This document shows, piece by piece, positions 21,392-33,467 of a DNA stretch of 64,000 nt (its first letter is position 1; every line of letters begins with the position of its first letter). The notes below the pieces were generated by a model that made no database searches, was not told the DNA's origin, and worked only from the letters and a program-made list of their open reading frames with translations. Origin of the DNA: Rhexocercosporidium sp. MPI-PUGE-AT-0058 (Eukaryota; Ascomycota; Leotiomycetes; Helotiales). Location: contig JAGTJL010000016.1 of assembly GCA_020746875.1 (NCBI GenBank), positions 744,001-808,000 on the forward strand. Direction: 5' to 3'. A program made the translations under genes and the position numbers.

Positions 21392-22702
21392 GGCTTGTAT
21401 GGATATATGGAAGAGCATCGCAAGGAGTTTGGGTTCACTGGGTGGTGTTCCGGAATGGCATATTTGGCATACTCGCCCCATCTAGGGTTTTATGCGTGTA
21501 AGTTAGGGATGTATGAGACTGTACGGAATCACCTTTCTGGTTTGACGTTCAATGAAGAATGCACTTGGACCTTGGAGTAGGTCGCTGCTTGGATGAAGAG
21601 CATAATGGGAGTGGCCTAAGTATTGATACTAGGCATTCCTGGGAACCCCGAAAGTCTACTTCAACTGGATCTACCATGGATCAGTAACATATTCCTCATC
21701 TCAGTATCGATTTTATCATTACTGTTCTTACCCATCCCATTATGTATCCTGATTGTCAAGTTTTGCTTTCTTTCTACCGCAGTATTACGTCTATGTACTT
21801 GCTTTGAATCCTGATACCTTCGCAAGGAACTGCCACTGGATTTATCTCCTACCTATCGTATTGCTGGCGGCAAGGAGACTTAGCCTGTCCTTGTGGTTTC
21901 TTGTTACTTCTACATTGCCCAAACAACGAGAAGTCTGCCACACTGTGGACTTTGGACATTGGCTTGAACCAAATGACTACGACCCAATTGGGATAATCGA
22001 TTGTCCATGAACAGCCTCGCCTTCCTACCACATTCTGTTCGTAGCTCCACTCATGTTTGAGCATCGGGGAAGTCCGTCCGTTGTGAATACTTTGCGAGAC
22101 TTTTGACTCGGCTAAATGTAGCAAGAAGCTACCTGTAGCCAAATAGTGTCCTCAGACTGTGTATAATTCTTGCCGCTACTTTCTTTATTTTGCTTGATGT
22201 TTCTCTCTCTCTCTCTTTGATTTGGGTCGTCTCGGTCTTTTTGTGCTCCGTTACCCCGAAGCTTTTGCTGTTTTGTTGAAGCGTCCCGCTTAGCGAGTTA
22301 CCCTTCTTTCAAGAACGCCTTGAGCACAGAACAGAGAACCACCTAGTATTCAATACGAGAGTCAGCCCCATGCCATGCACCCTTCACCTTTCGTGACGAG
22401 CATAACAGGCAAACAAAAAGTTCTCACAAGCGCTCTACACTGCATCATTATTTCATCCGCCTTGTGGAGTCACAAAGAGAATACAGTAAGCCAAAAGTGC
22501 TTTAAATGAGTATCGGTGTACAAATACTGGCTGGCACTAGTAGCTTTTCTTGGACATGATGATTGGATCATGGAGCAAGATAGTTTGACCTCTTTGTTCA
22601 AAGGACGGGCTAGGCCACATCATTCTTTGTTCTAGATTTGCAGTTAAGGATCACTTGCTAACATTTTTCTTCAATAGTCTTGAAATCTCACCCACCGATA
22701 CC
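21392..22702. other. Gene-free spacer with CT repeat
   Basis: 3' flank of CMC1 and 5' region of the SET gene. Contains a TC dinucleotide run at about 22202-22217. Several short hydrophobic frames lie around 21620-22010, but none has a supported start or motif. A possible acceptor (CAATAG) at about 22673-22678 could end a 5'-leader intron of the SET gene. Confidence 0.5.
22202..22217 (+). repeat. TC dinucleotide repeat
   Basis: Eight tandem TC units in the spacer upstream of the SET-domain gene. Confidence 0.85.
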
Positions 22703-23539
22703 ATGGACGAAGCAATCATGGAGTCTCCAAAAACTTCAATCATTAAGGCGACTGAAGCCATTGAAGCCCCAAGCACCCCAATCATGCCTTCAATCGAGAA
22801 ACTCGAGATTACTCTGTCAATATCACCCAAACCTTACCTCTCATTTGAACACCATGTTTCCGCACCACCAACACCATCGCCAAGTGTCTCATCCACCTCC
22901 TCTGCGCCAATCAGAGACCCCGATACACTAGGCACGCTGATAGAGGTCCGCGAGTCAGAGGACAAAGGTCTCGGCGTCTTTGCGCTCTGCGACATACCTC
23001 CTCGTACGATTTTGCTTTGCGAAAATCCCCTTGTCACGCTGCAAGATAACGGCGCTCGTGCCGACCCTCTCGATGCCTCGGTCAATGCTCTATCTCCCGA
23101 AAGAAAGACAGCCTTCTTCTCACTATACAGCTACTCGCGAAATAGGCACGAATCGCTCAGCAGAAGTATCGTCTACAGCAATGGATACAGTATCATGGAC
23201 GATCTTGCCACGGGCCTTTTCGAGACTGCGTCGAGGATTAACCACTCATGTGTCCCGAACTCTCAGTACACATGGAAGGACAGCATCGGGAAGATTGTCT
23301 TCTGGAATCATTTCAAGCTATTGGCGGGAGAGGAGGTCACGGTGGATTATGGACACAAGAAGAAATACCTCAAGCGGATCTACGGCTTCGACTGCGCTTG
23401 TGGTGGATGCACTGATTCGGGATCCGACTTAAGGTCAGATGGGATTAGTAGCAGTGGGAGTGACTCTGGTGTGACGGACGACATGGGAAGGATTGACGAG
23501 ATTCTCCATGAGGGAGATGCTATTGGAGAGAAGGTCTGA
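22703..23539 (+). CDS. SET-domain protein (putative lysine methyltransferase)
   Basis: A single coding exon of 278 aa with start context ACCATGG. The first 75 residues are Pro/Ser-rich. The SET domain begins near IEVRESEDKGLGVFAL (about residue 80), carries the AdoMet-binding motif SRINHSCVPN (about 177-186) and GEEVTVDYG (about 209-217), and closes with a Cys cluster, FDCACGGC (about 229-236), that fits a post-SET zinc site. There is no MYND finger, so it resembles the short fungal SET proteins often grouped with SET5-like or SMYD-like families. The substrate (histone or not) cannot be told from sequence. A Ser/Asp-rich tail follows. Confidence 0.88.
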   Translation: MDEAIMESPKTSIIKATEAIEAPSTPIMPSIEKLEITLSISPKPYLSFEHHVSAPPTPSPSVSSTSSAPIRDPDTLGTLIEVRESEDKGLGVFALCDIPPRTILLCENPLVTLQDNGARADPLDASVNALSPERKTAFFSLYSYSRNRHESLSRSIVYSNGYSIMDDLATGLFETASRINHSCVPNSQYTWKDSIGKIVFWNHFKLLAGEEVTVDYGHKKKYLKRIYGFDCACGGCTDSGSDLRSDGISSSGSDSGVTDDMGRIDEILHEGDAIGEKV

Positions 23540-24012
23540 CCACCCAGGGTTTGAGTACATTTGTCATACCTCCCTGGTGATTTTCTATTTTATCTTGTAT
23601 GTCGCATCACCAGAATGCACTTTGCAACAGAGGGGAGAACTTCATAGCCGGTGTTGCCAATCCGAGTCAAGAAACGCCGACGGGGGATTCTCATTCGGGC
23701 CGCGATGCTTGCCAGAATACTTTTCAGCACTCCTTTCAATCACATTTCTTTGATGTGTTAATCTATTTCTCTTGACCGCTCTTGCAATGCGACTCTTCAA
23801 GAAATATATGCAATGCAACGGAAACGGTGCTACCATATCGAGCGTGCTAACAACAGCATCGCCACTTGGTCCCCCTGGAAAAAGATGGGGATAAACTTGA
23901 GGTTAGAAGACCATGTGAAAGATATTATATTAATGCTAAGAATGGCCGCAATCAATCTCAAATCAACTCGGAGTTCTTTTCACTATCCCCTTAAAATTGC
24001 CCTTTCACAATA
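23540..24012. other. Spacer and multicopper oxidase promoter
   Basis: A 473-bp gap in co-directional orientation. No coding signal. Confidence 0.5.
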
Positions 24013-26516
24013 ATGACCAAATCATTCTTGGCCTTCTTCTTGGCTGCTACTTTCTTCTTGACATCGTTCGCAGAGATCGATGTACCTTATTGCCGTGAAG
24101 GCCAAACTGATCCGGCCAGCTCTCATATATGCGGCACTGGCCTCGCCGAATCGTATGGCTACGAAGGCGAATGGAATGTAACAATAGTTCAGAACTTAAC
24201 AGCCAAATATCTCCCAGTCAATGGAAAATGGCCCCCTCCAACGGTCGATATCCATGTCGGCCAGCGAATACGAATCAAATTGAACAACCAAATCAATGGT
24301 ACAGAACCCGTGACTTTACATTTCCATGGTCTCTTACAAGAGAATGGTTATACCGTCATGGATGGGCCCCAGGGGCCTACCCAAAGGTATAAGTCCTTAT
24401 GTTCTACAAGACCGCTTGCCGCTGCTAATTTGTCTTCCAGCCCCGTTATGCCTGGACAAAGCTTCACTTACGATTTTCCTGTCAACCAAGCAGGGACATA
24501 TTGGATACACTCTCATGCAACAGGCCAATATCCAAAAGGTTTGAGGTCTCCTCTCATTGTCAGGGACAGTAGCGAGCCTGCGCTGCTTGGATATAATGCG
24601 AATCGTGACTATCTTGTCACTCTGAGCGACTGGTAAGAGCAATGCCGAGCTTCTAGGCAAATGCTGACGCTTAGCATAGGTATCCAAATTTCTGGGACAG
24701 TGAAAATGTCTATCGAAGCAACACTTGCGGAGGTGGTGTTGAACCAGCATCGAGTCGAGTTATGGTTGGAGACAATGCCACGGAATGGGGTCATGTAAGT
24801 GCAAACATTCGAAGATCCAAATTCGCCCGCTTTGATTGAATTTTCGGCTCCTCAAGCATAAATATTTGGCTTCATGTATCTTACCAAACCAATAACTGAC
24901 TCTTTGTGTTATGAAAGGGTCGTACGAACGCTGATAACTCCTATCTACTTGCCCCGACCGAGACTGCGCGGTTCCGATTTGTCAATCTTGGTGCATTTGC
25001 ACGCTTTTACATACACTTCAATGATTTCCGTCAACTCAAGGTCGTCGAGGTTGATGGTATACTCTTAGAAGGTACATGGACACGAGGAATTGAACTTTCC
25101 AGTGGGCAAAGGGTAAGTATCGTCGTGAGTGGGTCTAGTCTCAGTAGCCCTGAGTCGGCTCGTCTTGTTTATATCTCCGATCCAAGAATTGGCGCTGGTG
25201 GAACTTGCGGTCTCACTCCATCCAGGATTCCCACCGGATCTGAAGTGCAGGTGGGTTGGTCTTGGGTCGACAGCGTCAGCACATCAGCAACACGAAATCC
25301 TGCGGCAACCTCCGACTTCAATAACACCTTGGAACTGAAAACTTGGAAAACGTCGGACATCTATGGTAACCCATATTTCGGCAATCGCCCGAAGGTCAAC
25401 TTCACGATTCAAAAGCGAAATTATCCTGCCCCCAACAACGCAGAGTATTGGATTCCGAATTACGTTTGGAACTTCAACGATGCGGCATTTGTACCTCGGG
25501 ATGGACAGACTGCCTGGATGGTGGATAATAAGACCAACCCTCTGAAAAGCGTCATTCACACGATCATGCTAGTAAATGACAGCATTGGCCACGGTACGAT
25601 GGGTTTGAGCACGGCTGCGCGGGATTATCCCACATCGCTGTAAGTGTCAAGACTCTTGCGGATAATTTCAAAACAAAAATTGACCGTTTCACTTAGATGG
25701 ACTAATCCAGAAGCACCACCATATGACCCCAATCAAGCATCTTCTACGATAACAGGGGCAACGACCCTTCTTCGAGTCCTGAAACAGGGGACCACCGAAG
25801 CTGATCTCAAGAGTCCACTAACCTACAGCGATTTCGCTCACACCATTGTTCTGTCTACACACAATGAGACTCATTGGTTTGTGTTGAGATCTTAAAGAGG
25901 CGACCACCCTATCCACATTCATGGACACCACTTTCAAATTCTAGCCAGGCTCCCGATAGCTACCAATCCCGCCACTGGAAATCCTTACAGATTCAACTAT
26001 ACCGGCTACTATCAAGACATCTACAACAAAGTTCTGGTTCAGAATGAGAATCGCCCAGGAAATAAGGCAGTATCTAGACGAGACACATTGACGATTGAGA
26101 AGGGATGGGACTACGTAATCGCTCTCAAATCGGACAATCCAGGAGTTTGGGTAAGACTTCCATTCAGTTCCTCACTCCGAAACCCATAAACATACTGATT
26201 CTTGTCTCAGGCTATGCACTGCCACAATGATTTCCATGCATCAACTAGCATGTTCATGCAAATCGTCGAACAGCCCATCCAGTTGCGCAACTTGCTCGGG
26301 ACTTGGTATCTGGGCTCCCACGATCGTTCCGATATCTGTACGAAAGCTGGCGGTGTAGTGTCTAATAAGCCAGTCTACTCTACACTCGGAACAAACACGC
26401 AGAGGTACTGGAATTTGTATGGGGTGACAGGAAAGCTCTGGGGCCAGTTTTCCCAAGCTATTATGGGAAGCTTTGGATACTATGGAGTGCCCGAGACGTG
26501 CTTTGGATTAGGTTGA
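24013..26516 (+). pseudogene. Secreted laccase/ferroxidase-like multicopper oxidase interrupted by a single in-frame TAA
   Basis: Six exons (24013-24386, 24441-24632, 24680-24794, 24918-25639, 25697-26150, 26211-26516) splice with correct phases into 721 codons. One TAA at 25893-25895 (codon 534) interrupts them; translation would give 533 aa. The signal peptide is about 20 residues. Copper-site motifs: HFHG, WIHSH, HPIHIHGHHF and AMHCHNDFH, with Met at the axial T1 position (Cys+10). The stop lies five codons before the third copper motif, so the truncated protein loses both C-terminal copper motifs. MDGPQGPTQ and QAGTYWIHSHATGQYP resemble Fet3-type and ascomycete laccase-like enzymes, but there is no C-terminal membrane anchor. 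CAA to TAA is the simplest origin. Everything else is intact, so this is a very recent loss, a readthrough stop or an error. Confidence 0.85.
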
Positions 26517-26687
26517 TTGAGTCTAGGGATGCATGGCTCCGGAGTTTCTTTCGTCACTCTTTCTTTTCCAGCATATCTCATTTGTTTCTATGGGTGGCCC
26601 TTAACCATTTGATACTTGGTGGACGCTTCCGCATTCTCTTAAGGGGTTTCAGACTGTTACTTTTCAGGCAATTTGTAGTGACTAATC

Positions 26688-27113
26688 CTAATTTTGGACA
26701 GATTTAATCAACGCACTGTTTTCCATTGCCCCTTTCAGCAACAAAGCCATGTCAACACCACCGACAGCCCATCTAGCTTCAAATTCATTGGCCAATTTCT
26801 CGAGGATATCTTTGCGGTGGTACAATCCAGTGATCCTAAATCTTTCGATGTTTCTTTGCAGCTTCTCCCACCTTCTCAAAGCATCGATAAATTCTACATC
26901 ATCCCAGTCTCCTAGAGTTCCAAGCACAGCTGCCAAATCGATGGATCCCACAAGTAAGATGACGCACCCTGGGAGGATGTCAAGCTCCACACATGCAAGT
27001 GCATCAGCGGTTTCGATCATGATGAAGATGGTAGACCCTAGACGTTGACTTCTCGCTTGAAGCTGTGTTGGAGGCTGACTTCTGTGCCGCAAGCCTACCG
27101 AATTCCTGGCCAT
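26688..27113 (-). pseudogene. Remnant of an HpcH/HpaI-type aldolase (citrate-lyase-like) gene
   Basis: The minus strand encodes the C-terminal half of an HpcH/HpaI aldolase: IFIMIETADALACVELD, LLVGSIDLAAVLGTLGDWDD, GLYHRKDILEKL and VGGVDMALLLKG ending IKSVQN. The family cleaves 2-keto-3-deoxy acid aldols with a divalent metal; the Glu of MIET is a metal ligand. The N-terminal half, with the catalytic His/Arg region, is not recognisable upstream (27114-27400); only weak frame-broken resemblance remains. The visible part would be too short to fold as the TIM barrel. I call it a 5'-truncated relic. It lies convergent to the oxidase gene, 171 bp from its stop. Confidence 0.6.
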
Positions 27114-27848
27114 GAGGATCGCACTTGACGAGAACGCGAATCAAACTTCTCGAAACGGATGGAATGTTGGCTATCGTCAGTAAGCCTCGATCCTATTATT
27201 CCTGTGTTGGTTGGACGGTATTGTTCGTGAATCAACTCTATCCACCGAGGCCAATAGTCTGGATATCATTCTGTCCAGCTTATCATAATCTGAATAAGCT
27301 TAAAGCAAGCCTCGTCTCCTATCCATGGTGCAGTATCTCAAGGCTGACTTCGGCTTGCATCAGGGTCTCCAGGCTGATCTGACATCAATCCTACCAACCA
27401 AATAGAGGCTTGAGTAAGCTGCCACTTAATAACTTAGAACAAAATGTTCGTTCTAAACTTAGAATTCTGGTGATGCTTCACAGTGAGAGGATAAAGGACG
27501 CAATACCTGTACTTGTGCACGGCAGTGCTTTGTAGAGGATCGAGCTGAGCGAGCTTGACCCTCCTCACATTGTTGACATTTTCATCCTGCAGTTTTTAGT
27601 GGGCAGATTCTCAAATGTTGGATTGGTTTCCCTGTCACAGCATCTAAAAATGCAAGGATTCAAGTTCTGTCTTGCAAGTATCTTGTAAGTCATTGCTATA
27701 AAATAGAACTTTTCCCTCACTTGAATGTCCTCATCAGTATCAACAACATCTTCTGAAGCCTTGCCCAGATCCAAAAATCCATCCGATCATACCAATCATC
27801 TCGATCCTACCAATTATTTCCTCCACACACATCATCTAATTATTCATC
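27114..27848. other. Spacer upstream of small secreted protein gene
   Basis: Contains degraded sequence 5' of the aldolase remnant and the promoter of the following gene. No intact coding unit. Confidence 0.5.
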
Positions 27849-28292
27849 ATGACATCGTTCACCTCCTGCGCCATTGCTCTCGCAGCCCTCGTCTCAATTA
27901 CATCGGCAGCACCCACTTCAAGAGCCCAACTCGCAGCTAGAAGTCCAACATACGATTATCCAACTTCGGTCCAAGTCACACTTCAAGGCGCCACACCCGA
28001 AGCTTCATACTGCTTGGAAGTTCCTTTGAACGCACCGTATGACTCGCCCACTTCGACCAGTAAGTTATCAATCCGCCAGTCACTGATTAGATTTTACTGA
28101 CTTGGCATTTTAGCACCATACGATCCAAATCATTTGAGCATCTCTTATGTCGACTATGATCACAGCGCTGCAGTTTGTACTTTCTATGGCGTTGATGAAC
28201 ACACTGCTGTCGCGGCGACTGTTGTTGAGAGCAACTATCAGCTTGGCCCCCCTCAGACCATTTGCGCCGTCTGGTGTACGTATGCCTACTAG
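27849..28292 (+). CDS. Small secreted cysteine-containing protein (effector-like)
   Basis: Two exons, 27849-28059 and 28114-28292 (54-bp intron), encode 129 aa. The N-terminal 20 residues (MTSFTSCAIALAALVSITSA) are a classical signal peptide followed by APTSRAQLAAR, which could include a propeptide cut after Arg. The mature part has four Cys (in SYCLEV, AVCTFYG and TICAVWC), enough for two disulfides, and is rich in Tyr, Thr and Asp. No known domain. Size, secretion and Cys content fit the loose class of candidate effectors or surface proteins of plant-associated fungi, but nothing in the sequence proves such a role. A Ser/Thr/Asp-Pro segment (APYDSPTSTTPYDP) sits over the splice junction. 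Confidence 0.75.
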
Positions 28293-29417
28293 ATTAGAGA
28301 CATAGAAAGGCCGGATGCTGGCGGGAGATCCCCAAAATTCCCTTGCTTTGGAGTTGGAATGGGTTTTGGAGTTGCAATTGGGTTTGTGTATTTGGGACTT
28401 TATCGCGCAAATCCGTCATGGGGCAGGATTTGAAAGTGGAGTCGATTGATATTCCGTACTCAATGAGTAAAAATTAAAAATTATCTCGAGGTTTGAAGCA
28501 GGAATGGAGGGATCAAACACTGCCACCTAATGTTCAGCACATTAAGCTTCTTTCAAAGACTCAAAGTGCTCGACGCGGCTTTACCAGACTTAAGGTGCTT
28601 TCCGAAATGACTTCTTGTGACGAGGATAAGGGTTTATGAGCCACTGGAGGAAGATTTTGTATTCATTATCCATGCGTCTTGTCTGCTACTTTACGATTTA
28701 CGGTCAAAACACCCAGCTGTCCTATTCATCCCCAACAAATCACCTCGCTTAGCTTGTTTAGCTTCCCCATTTTCTGGCTTGGCAGACTAATCACCTCCAT
28801 GGACACCACGAAATTGAGCAACGAGACAAAGTGCTGAGAAGAGATTTGAACTTGAAATAATCCAGTTGTGAAATCTCAAATACGGTACTTAGGAATTTGG
28901 ATCTATAGTGGTACTGAAAACCCGGGTTTCTATCAGCAGCTTTAATATGCATCATGCTTTGGTGATGACAGTTACTGCTTCATTTGAGTTCGGTGACTTT
29001 GAGAAATAGAGCATGTCAGTAAAGAAGATGTGATCTGAGTTATGCAATGTGCATAATAAACTTTCTAACAACGAGAGCTCCCAGTTAAGTTTGATATGCA
29101 GGTCAGAAGTAGAAGCAGCAGCTACTGGGTGAGTGTAGTTAGCTGGAACTTGGCCACTCATGGTGGAAGCAGGTGTCCCAGGACGAATCGTCAAATAACA
29201 AACGTAATCAATTTTCATATTCTACATGATTCATTAATCCTCAAAATCTCAAGAAGTGTATGTGAAATAGGCAATCCAGAGCAATCACACCATATATGCA
29301 AGTCGGTACTCAAAGTCCCAATCACAGCTCATGGCTAATCGCTCTCTCCCATCACGACAAAATAGCTCTTGCATGTGCTTATCTCATCAAGAAGCACGCT
29401 ACCAGAGAACCCGCCAT
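28293..29417. other. Gene-free AT-rich spacer
   Basis: About 1.1 kb between the 3' ends of two convergent genes. Many stops in all frames. No coding or RNA signal seen. Confidence 0.55.
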
Positions 29418-32400
29418 CTAGAAGCCTTTGTTGTCGTTACGAAGCAGGAACGCCTGGATACTGTTAGTGGGGTGCTTGGGAAAAAGGGAGAGGAAGGGGC
29501 ACTCACGTCGTTTCGAATGTGGTCCCGGCCTTGGTTGTAAAAATTGAGAAGCTCGCTGATCTTGCCCTTACCTGTTTCGCGTCAGTACCTCACCTCGACC
29601 ACAGAATGCCGACTCTTGCAGACGGATGTGAGTCGTGGCAGTTTACTTACACATCTTCGTCAACCTCACGACACACTCGCCACAGAGTCTCAATGGACAC
29701 TCGTCGCACCCATGCGTCGCCTGGCCCGTACAGATCATACAATTACTGTACCGACCATCCGTGATGAACACTCCCTCTCTCGTAACCTTACCCAGGCCAT
29801 GCCCTTTGTGCTCGCCGTTCAAGATACCAGGCATCTCGGCCAGAACGTGGAATTGCAGGTGGTGGATGTGGCTGCAGATGAGGAACTTGCAGTCACGACA
29901 GGTGGTGCAGATCTTGGCTTTGGTGAAGTTTATGAGACGCCAAGGACAGGCGCGGCAGAAGGTTGGACCGTTGTTGAATGGTGGCGGGTTGAGGAAGCAT
30001 CCCGGTGGGCCTTTGTTAAAATATCTCGGGACTCCTGGTGGGCCGGTAGGTTGGGCGGATGTAGATGCTGGTCGAGGAGCTGTGCTGGGATAGCATGGGA
30101 TGCTAGAGTTGCTCAGAGTAGGAGATGGAAAGGCGATTCCGCTGCTTTTTGGGGTTCCACTTCCAGATGAAGTCGCTGAGGCGGACACTGCCGATCCAGG
30201 AGGAGCCAAGAGTTCTAAAACACACATGAATGCTGCCGAATTCGGGGTAATGACACCTCCATGGGCATCTCGGGCTCGATTCTTTGGATGATCAGAAGCG
30301 ATGGGGCCGCTCATCGTTGGAAGAGCTGATGGCGCACCATTGATCCAACCGGTTTGTGTTGCCTGATTTGGGTTCGAGTTCGGGAGTGTCAAAACGTGGC
30401 TGGTCATTGGTGATGATGTAGATAGCACATTTCTGACAGGATTGCCCGTCTGCTGGCTGTTTACAAGAAGCTCTCCCGAAACTGCTCTTTCGACATCAGC
30501 AGCAAAGCTATTCCGCCTAGTCAAAATTCCACTGACTGCTCTTCTTGGCGGTAATTTTCCTCCTCGGGGTAGATTTCTGACGGATGTTGCTAGATTGTAC
30601 CCTTTTCTTTGCTCCCGTCTATCCTTTCTACCATCTTTCATGCATGGTTTCGAGGCGTTCAGAATAGCGTTCAATCTTCTGCTGTTGCTCATCTCCACTT
30701 TTTGCTGTGTCTTGAAATCCAGCGTATTGCCCAACTCCTTCAGAGGTGTCGTAGTGGAATCCTCGAGTAGACGACTGTATTTCACTTTCTCCTCCCAAGT
30801 CAACCCATGAACAAGCTTATACGGACCCTCCCAGTCTCTGAAAACTTGCTGAGTGTCTTCGTGACATTCATTGCAAAATCCTGGCGAAGCTTCTACCGGG
30901 AGCCAGACATGAGGATCAGAGATGCCGAAGGAGGTTTCGTAGTTGCAGAATACACAAGCATCATCATCTATGCCCGTCAAAATCTCACGACGAGTTCGAG
31001 GGCGTGAAAGATATGGCACGTCAATTGCTGCAGGCAATTGTGTAACCGCGAGGCATCCTGGGATGACTTTCGATGAGGAACGAACAGGCGAATGTTCTTC
31101 TTGGGCTCTACTCTGTTCTATAGCTCGGCCCAAATTGAAGGTCGAGAGGGACTTGGAGAGGCTTATAGACAGTCGAAATTCCTCGTCATCCTCATACGTA
31201 CGATCTAGCATTCTTCCCAGGGCTTCAGTGCGGAGCTGGAGCTGTGTTGCGATACCGCCATCGGATGTTGGAGCCCGTACCCTCTGTGGAAGCACTCTCT
31301 CCTCTGGCAGGTGATCTGTCTGATCTGGTTCCTCTGATTGGTCCACTTCCTCGACATCTTGTTCAAGATCAAGAATAGGAGCTTGGAAAGGGTTGGGAAG
31401 AGGAACGGGCTTGTAACCAAAGTCGAGATTTTGCTGGCGACTTAAAGGCTCTAGGTTAGACGGAGCTTTTAGATCTAGATCAGTATAAACATGAGAAGCA
31501 GACTTGGCTTGAGATTTCGCTTGAACTCGAGTCTTGCTTTTAGTAGGTACTGACTTTGACTTCGAGGGACTTGCTTCGGCCTGCTTTTGTATTAGCAAAT
31601 GAGTATGGATTGGAGCTCGAGGGCGTACCAGTGAATGCGCATTGTTGAAAAGCGTCTCTCCAGGTATGTTAGGACCTAACCTTGGACGGGGTGCCTTAAC
31701 AGGTGACGGAGAGAGAGTGGCATCGGAATCAAACTCTGGACGGGGCATTCTGAGAGGCGAAGGAGAAAGGGTGGCATCGGAATCCTCTGGCTGATCGAAT
31801 CGAGGAGCAGCGTAGTGGTCGAAGTTGAGCTTAATCCGAGGGCGAGGTGTGCTACCGTTTGCGGGGAGAAGGCCACGAGGTCGCGGGTAATCGAATTGAG
31901 GCTTTCTACACATTGAAGGGGGACCATTGACCTGATTTGTTGGTGGCAATGCGATAATGGGGCCAGTCTTGACGGGATCTCGCGAATCAGGAACTGCAGA
32001 ATTCGCAGAATTGCTTCGTTGCCGAGCGGGTGGTTGCATAGATCCTACTGAGGTTCCCGAGACGGCTCTGGGGTGGGTAGTAGGAACCGTTGCTTGCCAA
32101 TTGGCTACTCTGACTTGCTGGCTGGGACAAGGAATCAACACTGAAAAATTACCAAAATTAGTTCTTGGTAGACTTGGTGGTGGCATGAAACCCCTAGGAG
32201 CTTCTGGGCTGGCTTTAGGATGATTAGAACCAATAGGTGGTTGCCCCTGGGCTAGTCCATTCTGAAGATCGGGCTTCGGAGGAGACACATCAGCAAGGTC
32301 AGCAGGTCGTCCTAGCGGCAATGAATGGTGTCTTTGTCGAGAGGGCTGGTTAGGAGTAGATTGCTGTCTAGGACGTTGCTGAGGCATGCCATTGCGTTGA

Positions 32401-33467
32401 ACTTGGAGGCCATACTGCGGCTGTTGTCCAGAAGCTGGTTGAGGATTAGTCGTGCGTTGAACCTGGAATACCTGCTGAAATTGCTGACCAGGAACCTGCT
32501 GAGGCGTACCCATTCGCTGTGAATGTAAGAACTGCTGGAGTTTTTGTCCAGTTCCAAATTGAGCCACCAAACGCTTCATAGCTTCGGGCGATATCTTCCT
32601 TCCCAATATTCGTGCAGCAAGGGCATCGATTTCAGGAGCTTGCGAAGTCATTATTTCCTCCGCGGTCTTTGTCATTGCTCGATGTAATGGACCGGATTCG
32701 TCGAAACCCATAGCGATGGAGTTTGCAGCTTGTGGATGGACTGCAGCCGAGAAGCTGGCAGTATTTCCGTTTGGAGTCTGCTGTAGCTGTTGCCGGGCAT
32801 CTATGTTCGCGGATATGACTTGTTCGATGAGACTCGGCTTAGGAACCGGAACATGACCCGGATCTGGACCTGCTGAATGCTGGTGTTGTCCTTGAACTTG
32901 TGGACTAGGGTGGGGATGACCAAGTTTGCGGGCATTTGCTAGAGACGCGGATTGTTGGAAGTTTCTCGCAGCATTGTTGCTCTGTGCCTGCAGGTCAGGA
33001 CCGTAAGCTGTGGGCGGGGGGATTATAGGTCGCTGGAAGGTTCCTGGTACAGGAGGATTCTGGTTTTGAGGACGCGAAGGTGCGGCGATTTGCTGAGGAG
33101 GAGACGGGTGCTTGAACGTGCCGACTGGAGGAACGCTCTGTGATCTCGAAAGTGTAGGGGTGGAGCTGCTACGATTGGTAGAGGAGCGTTGCGGGATCAC
33201 AACTTGGACTTGGACTGATCCAGGGGTACCAACAGCGTGTTTACCGGCAGGAGACGAACGACGGGCATGAGTCTGGTTTGGTGTAGCTTCAGCTTCCCCT
33301 TCAAACAGGACCGACGATCTCTTGTGAGGAGCTGGTCTCTCCCGCTCGAATATATCTTGTGTCTGTAGATCCTGAGCTTCCATCGGCTTCATTGCATTGA
33401 GTGCGATTCTCTTGTTCTCCGACTCGGCCTTTGCAGCTGCCGTGCGCTTGGGGCGTGTTTCCACCAT
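29418..33467 (-). CDS. Large mostly disordered protein with Cys/His-rich C-terminal domain
   Basis: One long exon (33467-29651) and two small ones (29571-29507 and 29453-29418) joined by 79- and 53-bp introns give 1305 aa; the start context is ACCATGG. Ignoring the splices would truncate the protein at a chance stop just past the first donor. Residues 1 to about 800 are low-complexity (Pro, Gln, Ser), with a pair of near-repeats reading DATLSPSP. A central Cys-containing segment has DDACVFCNYETSFG and FCNECHEDTQQVF. The last 170 residues form a dense Cys/His module: FCRACPWRL, ICTTCRDCKFLICSHIHHL, CMICTGQATHGCDECPLRLC. The CxxC and CxH spacings suggest several zinc sites. I do not recognise the family; a scaffold or nucleic-acid/protein-binding role is only a guess. 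Confidence 0.8.

Noticed and set aside
24013..28292. Biosynthetic gene cluster containing oxidase, aldolase and secreted peptide
   Set aside because: No core synthase (PKS, NRPS or terpene cyclase) or dedicated transporter nearby, and two of the three genes are broken.
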